Shown here: in pieces, positions 47,592 to 60,080 of the stretch
Position numbering within the stretch: the stretch's first letter is position 1
How the letters are laid out: the number at the start of each line of letters is the position of its first letter
From: Klebsiella quasipneumoniae subsp. quasipneumoniae
GTDB taxonomy: Bacteria > Pseudomonadota > Gammaproteobacteria > Enterobacterales > Enterobacteriaceae
Reading direction: 5' to 3'
Assembly (NCBI RefSeq): GCF_020525925.1
Contig: NZ_CP084876.1
Coordinates: forward strand, 1,302,001 to 1,366,000
DNA: 64,000 nucleotides
Made by a program: the position numbers and the translations under genes
Notes under the pieces: model-generated
What the model saw: the letters and a program-made list of their open reading frames with translations, nothing else
What the model was told of the DNA's origin: nothing
The model's database searches: none

Positions 47592-49124
47592 TCAGGCGTC
47601 TGGCTCTTCTTCCGCAATCTTCAGCAGCCACTCCGGCACACCTTCCCAGTACTGCTGCTCTTTTTCCAGATCCAGCAGCACCAGCGCATTCTGGCTAAAC
47701 CAGTTGTGCGGGAAGGTCAGCGTCCAGTGGTGAGCTTCCGTCTGCAGCCGTAGCGTCGGCGGCGTTGTGGTGGCCTGACGCTGGTTATTCAGCAGCACGC
47801 CGAGGCGCAGCAGCTGGATCAGCGGCAGAAACTGCTTTTTCCTGAACAGCGTAAAGCGCGGCAGGTCGTCGAGTTTTATCGCTTTGCGATGATAGCGCAC
47901 CAGCGTGGCCATCAGCATCTGCTGCTCCTGGTTGAAGCCCGGCAGGTCGCTGTTCTGCAGAATGTAGGCCGAGTGGCGGTGCATGCCGCTGTGGTTAATA
48001 TTCAGGCCCACCTCATGGAGCATCACCGCCCACTTCAACAGCGCCGCGAGGTGTGGATTGGCCAGCTTCGGATTCTGCTCCTGCCACTGCTCCAGCATAA
48101 GGGTGGTGGTTTCCAGCACCCGGCGCGCCTGTTCGCGATCGATGTTGTACTGATTCGCCAGACTCTGCGCCGTGCGGCTACGAATATCCTGGTGGCGGAA
48201 ACGGCCTTCCATTTCGTACAGCACGCCTTCACGCAGCGCGCCATCAGACAGACGAAGCTCTTTAATGGCTAACGCGTCAAACACGCCGCACAGGATCGCC
48301 AGCCCCGGGGCAAAGACCGCTTTACGGTCTTCCGAGAGGCCGGGCAGGCTGAGCGCGTCGAAGTTTTTATGCTTCAGCAGCTCACTGACCAGCATTTCGA
48401 GGCGTTCCGGCGTAATAAACCCGTCCTTCTCGCCCATCGCCACCAGCACTTCCTGGGCGGCTTTAATGGTGCCGGAGGCGCCCAGCGCCACGGTCCAGCC
48501 CTGAATACGGAACTGCCAGGCCAGGGTTTCCAGCTTTTGTACCGCCGCCAGGCGAGCGCGCTGAAAATTTTCTTTATTGATCGTCCCGCCCGGGAAGTAG
48601 GCTTGGGAGAAACTCACGCACCCCATGCGGCGGCTTTCCACCAGGCGGGGCTCAAAATCTTCACCGATGACCAGCTCGGTCGAACCGCCGCCGATATCAA
48701 TCACCAGCTTACGGCCGCGCTCCGGCTGCGTGTGCTCCACGCCCATAAATATCAGGCGCGCTTCTTCGTTACCGGAGATGATCTCGATCGGGTAGGGGAT
48801 CACTTTTTCCGCGCGTTTAAGAAACTCCGCCGCATTGGTCGCCTGACGCAGCGTATGCGTCCCGACGATGCAGACGCTGGAGGGAGAAAATCCCTGCAGG
48901 CGTTCGGCAAACAGCGACAGGCAGTTCAGCCCGCGGGTCATGGCTTCTTCGCTCAACACCGAGTTTTCATCGAGGCCATCGGCCAGATGTACGCGCTGTT
49001 TCAGGCGTCCGATGATCTGCATGGCGCCGTCGACGACACGGGCGATCACCATATGAAAACTGTTCGAACCAAGGTCAACCGCAGCGAACTCCTGCGGTCG
49101 AGGGGTTTTTTCGTTTATTGGCAT
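47592..49124 (-). CDS. ppx: Exopolyphosphatase Ppx
   Basis: 510 residues (E. coli 513). Ppx/GppA family with actin-like fold: [13 protein letters not shown] (about 17-29), [14 protein letters not shown] (about 140-153), SEEAMTRGL and a C-terminal HD-like domain (about 320-505; [22 protein letters not shown]). It removes phosphate from the ends of polyphosphate and can act on pppGpp. It follows ppk by 3 bp in one operon. Confidence 0.97.
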   Translation of the reverse strand: MPINEKTPRPQEFAAVDLGSNSFHMVIARVVDGAMQIIGRLKQRVHLADGLDENSVLSEEAMTRGLNCLSLFAERLQGFSPSSVCIVGTHTLRQATNAAEFLKRAEKVIPYPIEIISGNEEARLIFMGVEHTQPERGRKLVIDIGGGSTELVIGEDFEPRLVESRRMGCVSFSQAYFPGGTINKENFQRARLAAVQKLETLAWQFRIQGWTVALGASGTIKAAQEVLVAMGEKDGFITPERLEMLVSELLKHKNFDALSLPGLSEDRKAVFAPGLAILCGVFDALAIKELRLSDGALREGVLYEMEGRFRHQDIRSRTAQSLANQYNIDREQARRVLETTTLMLEQWQEQNPKLANPHLAALLKWAVMLHEVGLNINHSGMHRHSAYILQNSDLPGFNQEQQMLMATLVRYHRKAIKLDDLPRFTLFRKKQFLPLIQLLRLGVLLNNQRQATTTPPTLRLQTEAHHWTLTFPHNWFSQNALVLLDLEKEQQYWEGVPEWLLKIAEEEPDA

Positions 49125-49127
49125 AGG

Positions 49128-51188
49128 TTAGTCGGGTTGTTCGAGTGATTTGAGATAATCGTAAATCGCCATCTGAGCGCGCACTTTACGGCGATTGCCG
49201 CGCGGCACATAGCGATTACTCAGTTCTTTATCAAGATAGCGCGCTTTTACCGTATCGTTGAACAGGATATCAAAAATATCCAGCACCCGCTGTTTCAGGC
49301 GCGGGTCGAGCAGCGGGGCGGCAACTTCGATACGATAATCGATATTACGCGTCATCCAGTCGGCAGAGGAGAGCCAGACCTGCTTATCGCCACCGTTTTC
49401 AAAACAGTAGACCCGGTCGTGCTCGAGGAAACGGTCCACAATGCTGATGACGCGAATATTTTCGCTGATGCCTTCCAGACCGGGGATCAGCGAGCACATG
49501 CCGCGGATCAACAGGTTGACCGGCACGCCGGAGCTGGAGGCGGCATACAGTCTGTCCACCAGCCCTTTGTCCACCAGGTTGTTCAGCTTCAGGGTAATAC
49601 CGGACGGTTGCCCGTTCTGCGCATTAGCGATCTCGCGGTCGATCATCTCATACAGCAGACGACGCGAGTTCTGCGGCGACACCAGCAGGTAATCGAAGCT
49701 AACCGGGCGGTAGGGGTTTTCAATAAAGTTAAACACCCGGCGGACTTCATTGGTAATGCGCGCATCGGCGGTTAACAGCGAATAGTCGGTATAGATCCGC
49801 GCGGTCTTCTCGTTGAAGTTACCGGTGCCGATGTGGGCGTAGCGCACCACCTCATCGCCTTCTTTACGCGAGATAAGGAACAGCTTGGCGTGGATCTTCA
49901 GGCCCGGCGCGGAGAAGATAACGTGAACGCCCGCTTCCGTCAGGCGTTTCGCCCAGTGAATGTTGGCCTCTTCGTCAAAACGCGCCTGCAGCTCCACCAC
50001 CACGGTGACTTTTTTACCGTTGTGGGCGGCGTGGATCATCGCGTCGATGATGCGCGAATCCTTGGCCACGCGGTAGATGTTGATTTTGATCGCCAGTACG
50101 CTGGGGTCGAACGAGGCCTGGCGAAGCAGCTCCAGCACATGCTCAAAAGTATGATAGGGGTAGTAGAGCAGCACATCGCGTTCGCGAATGGCGTCGAAGC
50201 CGTTGCGGAATTTATCAAACCACAGATGACGCAGGCGCGGCATAGGTTTATTGACCAGATTGGCCTTACCCACGTTCGGGAAGCCGATAAAGTCTTTAAA
50301 GTTGTGATAGCGGCCGCCCGGCAGCATTGAGTCATAGTTGGAGATGGAGAGCTTATCGCGCAGCATTTCGACCATCGCGTCCGGCATATCGCGCTGGTAG
50401 ACGAAGCGAACCGGCTCGGCGGTCAGGCGCTGTTTCAGGCTGGAGGACATCAGCTCCATCAGGCTCGACTCCATCTCATGCACCAGATCGTACTCGGCGT
50501 CACGGGTCATTTTCATCGAGTAGGCGTTCAGCGCATCGTAATCAAAGAAGCCTTTAAAGATGTCGTCCAGGCAATAGCGCAGAATGTTATCCAGCAGGAT
50601 CATTGGCTTACGGCGACGAGGCGCTTCCGGCGGCAGGTTTACGAAGCGCGGGACCTTATCCGACGGAATTTCCAGCAGGGCATAGTTGATGTTTTCCCCG
50701 CGGATAATCTCCACCGCCAGATAGGTGTAATCATCTTTCAGAAACTGCACGAGGTCCGTTTCGCGGTTAATCAGGATCGGCGAGATATGCTGGCGCAAAT
50801 ACTGTTTAAAGTAGTTGCGCAGCCAGGCCTGCTGATTGACGGACAGCTGACGCTCATTGATCAGGAAGATCTGGTTGCGCGCCATCTCCAGCAGCAGTTC
50901 GTTATACAGACTATCGAATTCCTGATCGGCCTTCAGAACGCGGGCCTGGATTTTGCCTAACAGGTGGCGAGAATGGGCGGTACTGCCTTGTTCTTCACTG
51001 ATAATAATCCGGCGCTTAAGCTCAGCGAAGCGCACTTTGTAAAACTCATCAAGGTTGTTGGAGTAGATCCCTAAGAAGCGCATGCGCTCAATCAGTGGGT
51101 TACTCTTGTCCGCCGCTTCCTGCAGCACGCGCTCGTTAAAAGACAACCAGCTGAGTTCTTTTTCGATGTATAGCTTTTCCTGGCCCAT
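49128..51188 (-). CDS. ppk: Polyphosphate kinase Ppk (PPK1)
   Basis: 686 residues. Four-domain PPK1: an N-terminal helical domain with [17 protein letters not shown], and catalytic domains with the autophosphorylated histidine region [15 protein letters not shown] (His near 435) and the second conserved histidine near 592 ([14 protein letters not shown]). It reversibly makes polyphosphate from ATP at the membrane. A Pho box upstream suggests induction on phosphate starvation. Confidence 0.97.
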   Translation of the reverse strand: MGQEKLYIEKELSWLSFNERVLQEAADKSNPLIERMRFLGIYSNNLDEFYKVRFAELKRRIIISEEQGSTAHSRHLLGKIQARVLKADQEFDSLYNELLLEMARNQIFLINERQLSVNQQAWLRNYFKQYLRQHISPILINRETDLVQFLKDDYTYLAVEIIRGENINYALLEIPSDKVPRFVNLPPEAPRRRKPMILLDNILRYCLDDIFKGFFDYDALNAYSMKMTRDAEYDLVHEMESSLMELMSSSLKQRLTAEPVRFVYQRDMPDAMVEMLRDKLSISNYDSMLPGGRYHNFKDFIGFPNVGKANLVNKPMPRLRHLWFDKFRNGFDAIRERDVLLYYPYHTFEHVLELLRQASFDPSVLAIKINIYRVAKDSRIIDAMIHAAHNGKKVTVVVELQARFDEEANIHWAKRLTEAGVHVIFSAPGLKIHAKLFLISRKEGDEVVRYAHIGTGNFNEKTARIYTDYSLLTADARITNEVRRVFNFIENPYRPVSFDYLLVSPQNSRRLLYEMIDREIANAQNGQPSGITLKLNNLVDKGLVDRLYAASSSGVPVNLLIRGMCSLIPGLEGISENIRVISIVDRFLEHDRVYCFENGGDKQVWLSSADWMTRNIDYRIEVAAPLLDPRLKQRVLDIFDILFNDTVKARYLDKELSNRYVPRGNRRKVRAQMAIYDYLKSLEQPD

Positions 51189-51243
51189 TACCGCTCACAC
51201 TCCGTTTTACTCACAGGACGTAGACTATTATGACGAATTTTTC

Positions 51244-51279
51244 TGCATAGCGATTTACTGTGTCACAACTATATGACAG
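51244..51279 (-). promoter_or_regulatory. PhoB box and -10 of ppk
   Basis: On the minus strand CTGTCATATAGTTGTGAC (51279-51262) matches the Pho box of two CTGTCAT-type direct repeats 11 bp apart. TATGCA (51249-51244) lies 12 bp further, a spacing usual for PhoB-activated promoters. Confidence 0.7.
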
Positions 51280-51327
51280 TAAGAAGAATTATTTCTGTGA
51301 GATGTTTGATTAATAAACAATTTTAAT

Positions 51328-51361
51328 TAAAAAAAGCCCCGCGATGGCGAAAGGCGGGGCT
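51328..51361 (-). terminator. purMN terminator
   Basis: AGCCCCGC (51335-51342) pairs with GCGGGGCT (51354-51361); the A-run at the left gives a T-run on the minus strand. Confidence 0.85.
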
Positions 51362-51366
51362 GTTGT

Positions 51367-53090
<1,724 letters not shown>

Positions 53091-53100
53091 CTAACAGGGA

Positions 53101-53116
53101 AAGCAAACGTTTGCGA
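53101..53116. promoter_or_regulatory. PurR operator of purMN
   Basis: AAGCAAACGTTTGCGA, 14 of 16 matches to the PurR palindrome ACGCAAACGTTTGCGT, 59 bp from the purM start. Confidence 0.85.
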
Positions 53117-53179
53117 GCCTGCTTTACAGTCGGCGTAAAACCGTTGGCGGATGGTCAAATTTGATACTGCTCACGAAAA

Positions 53180-53193
53180 TGAAACCGGGTACA
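53180..53193 (+). promoter_or_regulatory. AscG-type operator, upstream weaker copy
   Basis: TGAAACCGGGTACA, 11 of 14 matches to TGAAACCGGTTTCA. Confidence 0.45.
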
Positions 53194-53236
53194 GCCTTGT
53201 GCTTGCCTCAGTGTCAGGGAATCCTCATCATACGAA

Positions 53237-53250
53237 TGAAACCGGTTTCT
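53237..53250 (+). promoter_or_regulatory. AscG-type operator of bglK unit
   Basis: TGAAACCGGTTTCT contains a perfect 12-bp palindrome and matches 13 of 14 positions of the known LacI-family AscG site. Two copies are 57 bp apart, which would allow looping. Confidence 0.65.
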
Positions 53251-53305
53251 GTGGTTGGCCGCCGTGTGGATCACCGGTGCATTATGCTCGACAGGGGAGG
53301 GATGA

Positions 53306-54199
53306 ATGAAGATTGCGGCATTTGATATCGGCGGCACCGCGCTAAAGATGGGCGTCATGACCCGCGACGGCAGGCTGTTGGAAACCGCGAAGCAGTCAAT
53401 CAATGACAGCGATGGCGATCATATCTTACAGACCATCCTGTCGTGGCTGGCGGCCCACCCGTCGTGCGAAGGTATAGCCATCAGCGCGCCGGGCTATGTC
53501 GATCCGCACAGCGGCTTTATCACCATGGGCGGCGCTATCCGTCGATTTGATAACTTCGCCATGAAATCGTGGCTCGAGACGCGAACCGGGCTGCCGGTCT
53601 CGGTGGAAAACGACGCCAACTGTGTGCTGCTGGCCGAGCGCTGGCAGGGCAAAGCGGCGGAAATGGCCAATTTTCTGGTGCTCACTATCGGCACTGGCAT
53701 CGGTGGAGCGATTTTTTGCCAACATCAGCTGATCCACGGGGCGCGTTTTCGCGCCGGTGAGTTCGGCTATATGCTTACCGATCGTCCCGGCGGACGCGAT
53801 CCCCGTCGCTACTCGATGAATGAAAACTGCACCCTGCGGGTGCTTCGCCATCGCTATGCGGAACATATTGGCGCACCGCTGGATAGCGTCACTGGCGAAA
53901 TGATTTTTGACCGCTACGACGCCGGCGACCCGGTTTGCCAGCGTCTGGTCGCCGAGTTCTTCAATGGCCTGGGCCATGGCCTTTATAACCTCGTCAATAT
54001 CTTCGATCCGCAGACTATTTTTATCGGCGGCGGCATTGTGGAACGCCCTGGATTTCTGACGCTGCTGCGCCAGCATCTGGCCTGGTTCGGCATTGCCGAC
54101 TATCTCGATACCGTCAGTCACGGCAATGATGCCGGCCTGATTGGCGCGGTTTACCATTTCAATCAGCACTATCGTTCGCCTGGCGACGATCGACCTTAG
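53306..54199 (+). CDS. bglK: Beta-glucoside kinase BglK (ROK family)
   Basis: 297 residues, the length of the characterised K. pneumoniae BglK, and close in sequence though not identical. The ROK features are the ATP-binding DIGGTALKMGV (about 7-17), sugar-site VENDANCVLLAE and the loop TIGTGIGGAI; the usual ROK zinc cysteines are absent. It phosphorylates cellobiose and other beta-glucosides at C6 with ATP, which feeds the phospho-beta-glucosidase encoded next. AGGGGAGG (53293-53300) is its ribosome site. Confidence 0.92.
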   Translation: MKIAAFDIGGTALKMGVMTRDGRLLETAKQSINDSDGDHILQTILSWLAAHPSCEGIAISAPGYVDPHSGFITMGGAIRRFDNFAMKSWLETRTGLPVSVENDANCVLLAERWQGKAAEMANFLVLTIGTGIGGAIFCQHQLIHGARFRAGEFGYMLTDRPGGRDPRRYSMNENCTLRVLRHRYAEHIGAPLDSVTGEMIFDRYDAGDPVCQRLVAEFFNGLGHGLYNLVNIFDPQTIFIGGGIVERPGFLTLLRQHLAWFGIADYLDTVSHGNDAGLIGAVYHFNQHYRSPGDDRP

Positions 54200-55639
<1,440 letters not shown>

Positions 55640-55644
55640 TTTCC

Positions 55645-55710
55645 CGATGGCGCTGCGCTTATCGAGCCTGCGTGGTTTCCAGTCCGGGTAAGCGTTAGCG
55701 CCGCCCGGCA
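55645..55710. repeat. BIME (paired REP units)
   Basis: GATGGCGCTGCGCTTATC near 55646-55663 and inverted GTCCGGGTAAGCG / GCGCCGCCCGGCA at about 55683-55710. Confidence 0.75.
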
Positions 55711-55722
55711 GAACCCCGCGCT

Positions 55723-55751
55723 AAAACCGGAGCCTCGTCTCCGGTTTTTTT
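55723..55751 (+). terminator. bgl operon terminator
   Basis: AACCGGAG-CCTCGT-CTCCGGTT followed by a T-run. Confidence 0.88.
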
Positions 55752-55769
55752 GTCTCTAAATCACTTTGC

Positions 55770-55823
55770 TTGATATACGTCAAGCAAGATGGGTATGGCC
55801 TAATCCGAAAAAAGCGGTATAAT
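55770..55823 (+). promoter_or_regulatory. upp promoter region with inverted repeat
   Basis: TTGATATACGTCAA (55770-55783) resembles an FNR site with one mismatch. A -10 TATAAT lies at 55818-55823; the -35 is unclear. Confidence 0.4.
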
Positions 55824-55865
55824 CCCGCGATTTTTTTTGTGGCTGCCCCTCAGAGGAGAAAGAGA

Positions 55866-56492
55866 ATGAAGATTGTGGAAGTCAAACACCCACTCGTCAA
55901 ACACAAGCTGGGCCTGATGCGCGAGCACGACATCAGCACCAAACGCTTCCGTGAACTCGCCTCAGAAGTGGGCAGCTTACTGACTTATGAAGCCACCGCC
56001 GATCTGGCAACCGAGAAAGTGACCATCGAAGGCTGGAACGGCCCGGTGGAAGTTGAGCAGATCAAGGGCAAGAAAATTACCGTCGTGCCTATCCTGCGCG
56101 CAGGCCTCGGCATGATGGAAGGGGTGCTTGAGCACGTGCCAAGCGCGCGTATCAGCGTGGTGGGTATTTATCGCAATGAAGAAACCCTTGAGCCGGTACC
56201 TTACTTCCAGAAGCTGGTGTCCAACATCGATGAGCGTATGGCGCTGGTGGTTGACCCGATGCTGGCCACCGGTGGGTCGATGATCGCCACTATCGATCTG
56301 CTGAAAAACGCCGGCTGCACCAGCATCAAGGTGCTGGTGCTGGTGGCGGCGCCGGAAGGGATTGCCGCGCTGGAGAAAGCGCACCCGGACGTTGAGCTGT
56401 ATACCGCCTCTGTCGATAAGGGACTGAACGAACACGGGTACATCATTCCCGGTCTCGGCGATGCCGGCGACAAGATCTTTGGTACGAAATAA
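55866..56492 (+). CDS. upp: Uracil phosphoribosyltransferase Upp
   Basis: 208 residues from ATG 55866 ([20 protein letters not shown]), identical in length to E. coli. PRPP-binding motif [12 protein letters not shown] (about 130-141). It salvages uracil to UMP. AGAGGAGAAAGAG precedes the ATG; the longer frame from 55770 runs through the promoter and was rejected. Operon with uraA behind an intergenic terminator/attenuator. Confidence 0.98.
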   Translation: MKIVEVKHPLVKHKLGLMREHDISTKRFRELASEVGSLLTYEATADLATEKVTIEGWNGPVEVEQIKGKKITVVPILRAGLGMMEGVLEHVPSARISVVGIYRNEETLEPVPYFQKLVSNIDERMALVVDPMLATGGSMIATIDLLKNAGCTSIKVLVLVAAPEGIAALEKAHPDVELYTASVDKGLNEHGYIIPGLGDAGDKIFGTK

Positions 56493-56509
56493 TCGAATAA
56501 CGATAAATA

Positions 56510-56537
56510 AGCCGACTTTGAGAGTCGGCTTTTTTTT
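56510..56537 (+). terminator. Terminator or attenuator between upp and uraA
   Basis: AGCCGACT (56510-56517) pairs with AGTCGGCT (56523-56530), followed by T7. Confidence 0.85.
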
Positions 56538-56578
56538 GAATAAAACACACATAACTAACCATCTCAGAGGAAAACACT

Positions 56579-57865
56579 ATGACGCGCCGTGCTATCGGGG
56601 TGAGTGAAAGACCGCCGCTTTTACAGACTATCCCGCTTAGTTTGCAGCACCTGTTTGCCATGTTCGGCGCAACGGTGCTGGTGCCAATCCTGTTCCACAT
56701 CAACCCGGCCACCGTGCTGCTATTCAACGGTATTGGTACGCTGCTGTACCTCTTTATCTGTAAAGGCAAAATCCCGGCGTATCTGGGATCGAGTTTCGCC
56801 TTTATCTCTCCGGTGCTGCTCCTGCTGCCGCTGGGCTATGAAGTGGCGCTGGGCGGTTTCATTATGTGCGGCGTGCTGTTCTGCCTCGTCTCCTTTATTG
56901 TCAAAAAAGCCGGTACCGGCTGGCTGGATGTGATGTTCCCCCCGGCGGCGATGGGGGCCATCGTGGCGGTTATCGGTCTGGAGCTGGCAGGCGTGGCGGC
57001 CAATATGGCCGGGCTGCTGCCAGCCGACGGCCAGTCACCGGACAGCAAAACCATTATTATCTCGATGGTAACCCTGGCGGTGACGGTGTTTGGTTCGGTC
57101 CTGTTCCGCGGCTTCCTGGCGATTATCCCGATCCTGATTGGCGTTCTGGTGGGCTATGCGCTGTCGTTTGTGATGGGAGTGGTTGATACCACCCCGATCG
57201 CCGAAGCGCACTGGTTCGCGCTGCCAACCTTCTACACGCCGCGTTTTGAATGGTTCGCCATCTTCACCATTCTGCCCGCTGCGCTGGTGGTGATTGCCGA
57301 GCACGTCGGTCACCTGGTGGTGACGGCCAATATCGTCAAACGCGATCTGATCCGCGACCCGGGCCTGCATCGTTCGATGTTTGCCAATGGCCTGTCGACG
57401 ATCATTTCCGGCTTTTTCGGCTCGACGCCTAACACCACCTACGGGGAAAATATCGGCGTGATGGCGATTACCCGCGTCTACAGCACCTGGGTTATCGGCG
57501 GCGCGGCGATCATTGCGATTCTGCTCTCCTGCGTCGGCAAACTGGCGGCGGCGATCCAGATCATCCCGGTGCCGGTGATGGGCGGCGTGTCGCTGCTGCT
57601 GTACGGGGTGATCGGCGCCTCGGGGATCCGCGTACTGATTGAATCGAAGGTGGATTACAGCAAAGCGCAGAATCTGATCCTCACCTCCGTGATCCTGATC
57701 ATCGGCGTCAGCGGTGCCAAAGTGCACATTGGCGCCGCTGAGCTGAAAGGGATGGCGCTGGCCACCATCGTCGGTATCGCGCTCAGCCTGATTTTCAAGC
57801 TTATCAGCGTCCTGCGTCCGGAAGAGGTGGTTCTCGACGCCGTGGATAGCGAAGAGGTTAAATAA
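56579..57865 (+). CDS. uraA: Uracil:H+ symporter UraA
   Basis: 428 residues, nucleobase-ascorbate (NCS2) family with 14 membrane segments. Binding residues are in VVIAEHVGHLVVTANIV (Glu near 241, His near 245) and GFFGSTPNTTYGENIGV (about 278-294; Glu near 290). It imports uracil used by Upp. It lies after the upp terminator; partial readthrough is expected. Confidence 0.97.
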   Translation: MTRRAIGVSERPPLLQTIPLSLQHLFAMFGATVLVPILFHINPATVLLFNGIGTLLYLFICKGKIPAYLGSSFAFISPVLLLLPLGYEVALGGFIMCGVLFCLVSFIVKKAGTGWLDVMFPPAAMGAIVAVIGLELAGVAANMAGLLPADGQSPDSKTIIISMVTLAVTVFGSVLFRGFLAIIPILIGVLVGYALSFVMGVVDTTPIAEAHWFALPTFYTPRFEWFAIFTILPAALVVIAEHVGHLVVTANIVKRDLIRDPGLHRSMFANGLSTIISGFFGSTPNTTYGENIGVMAITRVYSTWVIGGAAIIAILLSCVGKLAAAIQIIPVPVMGGVSLLLYGVIGASGIRVLIESKVDYSKAQNLILTSVILIIGVSGAKVHIGAAELKGMALATIVGIALSLIFKLISVLRPEEVVLDAVDSEEVK

Positions 57866-57963
57866 CGATCGCCTGACCGGGCGGCGATCCCGCCCGGTTC
57901 TCTCCTGACCTAAATCTGTGATAAACTCTTCGCGTTTTTCTGTAAGCCTATGTTGAGGTCCAT

Positions 57964-58665
57964 CTGAACGCACCGGCACAGCTCTCTTTGCCACTGTATC
58001 TTCCTGACGACGAAACCTTCGCGAGTTTCTGGCCGGGTGATAATCCTTCTCTACTTGCTGCCCTCCAGAACGTACTGCGCCAGGAACACAGCGGGTATAT
58101 TTATATCTGGTCACGTGAAGGGGCGGGTCGCAGCCACCTGTTACACGCCGCCTGCGCCGAGCTTTCCCAGCGCGGGGATGCCGTAGGCTACGTGCCGCTG
58201 GATAAACGCACCTGGTTTGTGCCGGAGGTGCTGGAGGGGATGGAACAGCTGGCCCTGGTCTGCATCGATAACATCGAGTGCGTCGCCGGGGATGAGCCCT
58301 GGGAAATGGCCATCTTTAATCTCTACAACCGGATCCTGGAATCAGGTAAAACCCGGCTGCTGATCACCGGCGACCGGCCGCCGCGGCAACTGAATCTTGG
58401 TCTGCCGGATCTTGCCTCGCGGCTTGACTGGGGGCAGATCTATAAGCTGCAGCCGCTGTCGGATGAAGACAAACTGCAGGCCCTGCAGCTGCGCGCCAGA
58501 CTGCGCGGCTTCGAGATGCCGGAGGACGTGTGCCGCTTCCTGCTGAAGCGGCTGGATCGCGAGATGCGCTCGCTATTTATGACCCTCGATCAGCTGGATC
58601 ATGCCTCGATTACCGCTCAGCGCAAGCTGACGATCCCCTTCGTGAAAGAGATCCTTAAACTCTAG
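57964..58665 (+). CDS. hda: DnaA regulatory inactivator Hda (CTG start)
   Basis: 233 residues, with start at CTG 57964, as established for E. coli. This frame adds the N-terminal clamp-binding motif QLSLPL (residues 6-11), which the first available ordinary start (TTG 57988) would lose. GAGG at 57955-57958 lies just upstream. AAA+ fold with Walker A region [11 protein letters not shown] (about 50-60) and Walker B VCIDNIE. With the DNA-loaded sliding clamp it triggers hydrolysis of DnaA-ATP. Converges on the Rpn gene at a CTAG. Confidence 0.93.
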   Translation: MNAPAQLSLPLYLPDDETFASFWPGDNPSLLAALQNVLRQEHSGYIYIWSREGAGRSHLLHAACAELSQRGDAVGYVPLDKRTWFVPEVLEGMEQLALVCIDNIECVAGDEPWEMAIFNLYNRILESGKTRLLITGDRPPRQLNLGLPDLASRLDWGQIYKLQPLSDEDKLQALQLRARLRGFEMPEDVCRFLLKRLDREMRSLFMTLDQLDHASITAQRKLTIPFVKEILKL

Positions 58666-59585
58666 TCCGCCTGCGGAGTCAGTTCCTCCTCCGTCAGCCC
58701 GGTCAACCGGGCGACCAGGTCGCGCGCCAGGCCACTGTGTAGCATAGCGGCGGCGATACGCTGCGCCTCTTCTTTCCGGCCTTCCTGACGGCCCTGCGCC
58801 AGTCCCTGCGCCAGGCCCCGCTCCAGACCCTGCTGTTCCAGATATTCCGCAATTGTCATCAACGTCTCCTTGTGCTGCGGCGTACGTAACGCCAGCTCGC
58901 GAATGAACTTGATCGGCTCTCGCGCATTGCCTGCCTGCACCAGATAGTGCATCAGGGCTTGTACCTGCGATTCCGTCGCCAGACCAGTCAATAATAATTC
59001 GCTCAGTTTGTCGAGGAGCTGCGCCAGATCGCGTTGTCGAATATGTTTTTGCAGTAACTCCAGCGTCGCCATGCGCTGGTGGGTGGCAATGTCGTCATCC
59101 GGAATGACGGTAATGTCCGCCAGCGGAAACGCCCCATGATAAAGGTGGCCGGCCAGCTCCGGAGCGACGAATTCATCGAGCCAGCGCAGTGAGAACGGGT
59201 AGGGGCTTACCAGACCGTGGTAGAAGAGAACAGGGATCACCAGCGGCAGCCGATCGTGGCCGGCATCAAGGTGGCGCTGCATGGCGGCGATGGCGTAGCG
59301 CATCAGACGAAAGGCCATATGCCGGTCGGGCGTGCTCTGGTGTTCGATAAGCGCATAAATATAGCCGTCTCCCGCCGTGGTTTTCAGGGAATACAGAATG
59401 TCGGCGTAAAAGGGACGCAGATCGTCTTCGACAAAATGCCCGGACTCGAGATGCAGCGTACGCAGATCGCACACTTTAAGCAGCGTCTCGGGCAGGTACA
59501 GCCGCAGAAAATCGCGGGCGGTATCAGGGTGGGAGAGATAGGTCTTAAATACGGCATCGTGAGGCGTTGAGGTTGGTTTTTTCAT
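58662..59585 (-). CDS. Rpn-family recombination-promoting nuclease (PD-(D/E)XK)
   Basis: 307 residues from ATG 59585; ATG 59591 (two codons upstream) sits too close to GGACGG. It is of the Rpn/YhgA group (formerly transposase-31): [21 protein letters not shown] at the start, Asp62 in YADILYS, and Glu81-x-Gln83 in ALIEHQS as the nuclease site. A repeat-like C-terminal [21 protein letters not shown] is typical. Rpn proteins of E. coli promote RecA-independent recombination and cut DNA. It is not next to hda in E. coli K-12 and has no inverted repeats beside it. Confidence 0.87.
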   Translation of the reverse strand: MKKPTSTPHDAVFKTYLSHPDTARDFLRLYLPETLLKVCDLRTLHLESGHFVEDDLRPFYADILYSLKTTAGDGYIYALIEHQSTPDRHMAFRLMRYAIAAMQRHLDAGHDRLPLVIPVLFYHGLVSPYPFSLRWLDEFVAPELAGHLYHGAFPLADITVIPDDDIATHQRMATLELLQKHIRQRDLAQLLDKLSELLLTGLATESQVQALMHYLVQAGNAREPIKFIRELALRTPQHKETLMTIAEYLEQQGLERGLAQGLAQGRQEGRKEEAQRIAAAMLHSGLARDLVARLTGLTEEELTPQAD

Positions 59586-59678
59586 GTTCATCCGTCCAGT
59601 GGATTGAGCGTTAGATGAACAGTAGCACTGCAAGACGGGCGGGAGGGATTGGCGTGGAAGATCTGGAATCAGCTACGT

Positions 59679-59704
59679 AAAAAAAGCGCCGCGTAGCGCG
59701 GCGC
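59679..59704 (-). terminator. yfgD terminator
   Basis: GCGCCGCG (59686-59693), loop TAG, CGCGGCGC (59697-59704); the A-run at the left gives T7 on the minus strand. Confidence 0.88.
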
Positions 59705-59711
59705 GGGTGGC

Positions 59712-60071
59712 TTAGCTCACGATCTCAAGGACCTGCTCCGGTGGTCGGCCAATACGCGCCTGGCCGCGGCTGACGACAATTGGGCGTTCGATGAGCTTAG
59801 GGTTGTCGACCATCGCCTGTATCAGCGCGGCGTCGCTGAGCGCCGGGTTGGCAAGATTGAGCGATTTATACAGATCCTCTTTCTGGCGCATGAGCTCGCG
59901 GGGGCTCTCCATACCCAGCAGCTGCAGCAGTTGACGCAGCGTCCCGGCATCCGGTGGCGTCTCAAGATAAAGCACCACCTCAGGATCGATGCCGTGGCTC
60001 TTCAACAGGCTCAGCGTTTCGCGGCTCTTCGAGCAGCGTGGGTTATGGTAAATTTTTACCGCGTCGGTCAT
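59712..60071 (-). CDS. yfgD: ArsC-family protein YfgD
   Basis: 119 residues (E. coli YfgD 119). Thioredoxin-like ArsC/Spx fold with Cys12-type site HNPRCSKSRET and a conserved arginine region RPIVVSRGQARIGRPPEQVL. Related to arsenate reductases that use glutaredoxin, but YfgD itself has no shown arsenate role. Lies 9 bp after bepA on the same strand, an operon as in E. coli. Confidence 0.93.
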   Translation of the reverse strand: MTDAVKIYHNPRCSKSRETLSLLKSHGIDPEVVLYLETPPDAGTLRQLLQLLGMESPRELMRQKEDLYKSLNLANPALSDAALIQAMVDNPKLIERPIVVSRGQARIGRPPEQVLEIVS

Positions 60072-60080
60072 GGGGTCTCC

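Noticed and set aside
58662..59633. The Rpn gene as a transposon
   Set aside because: Despite the old family name transposase-31, there are no terminal inverted repeats or target duplication in the flanks, so I list it only as a CDS.
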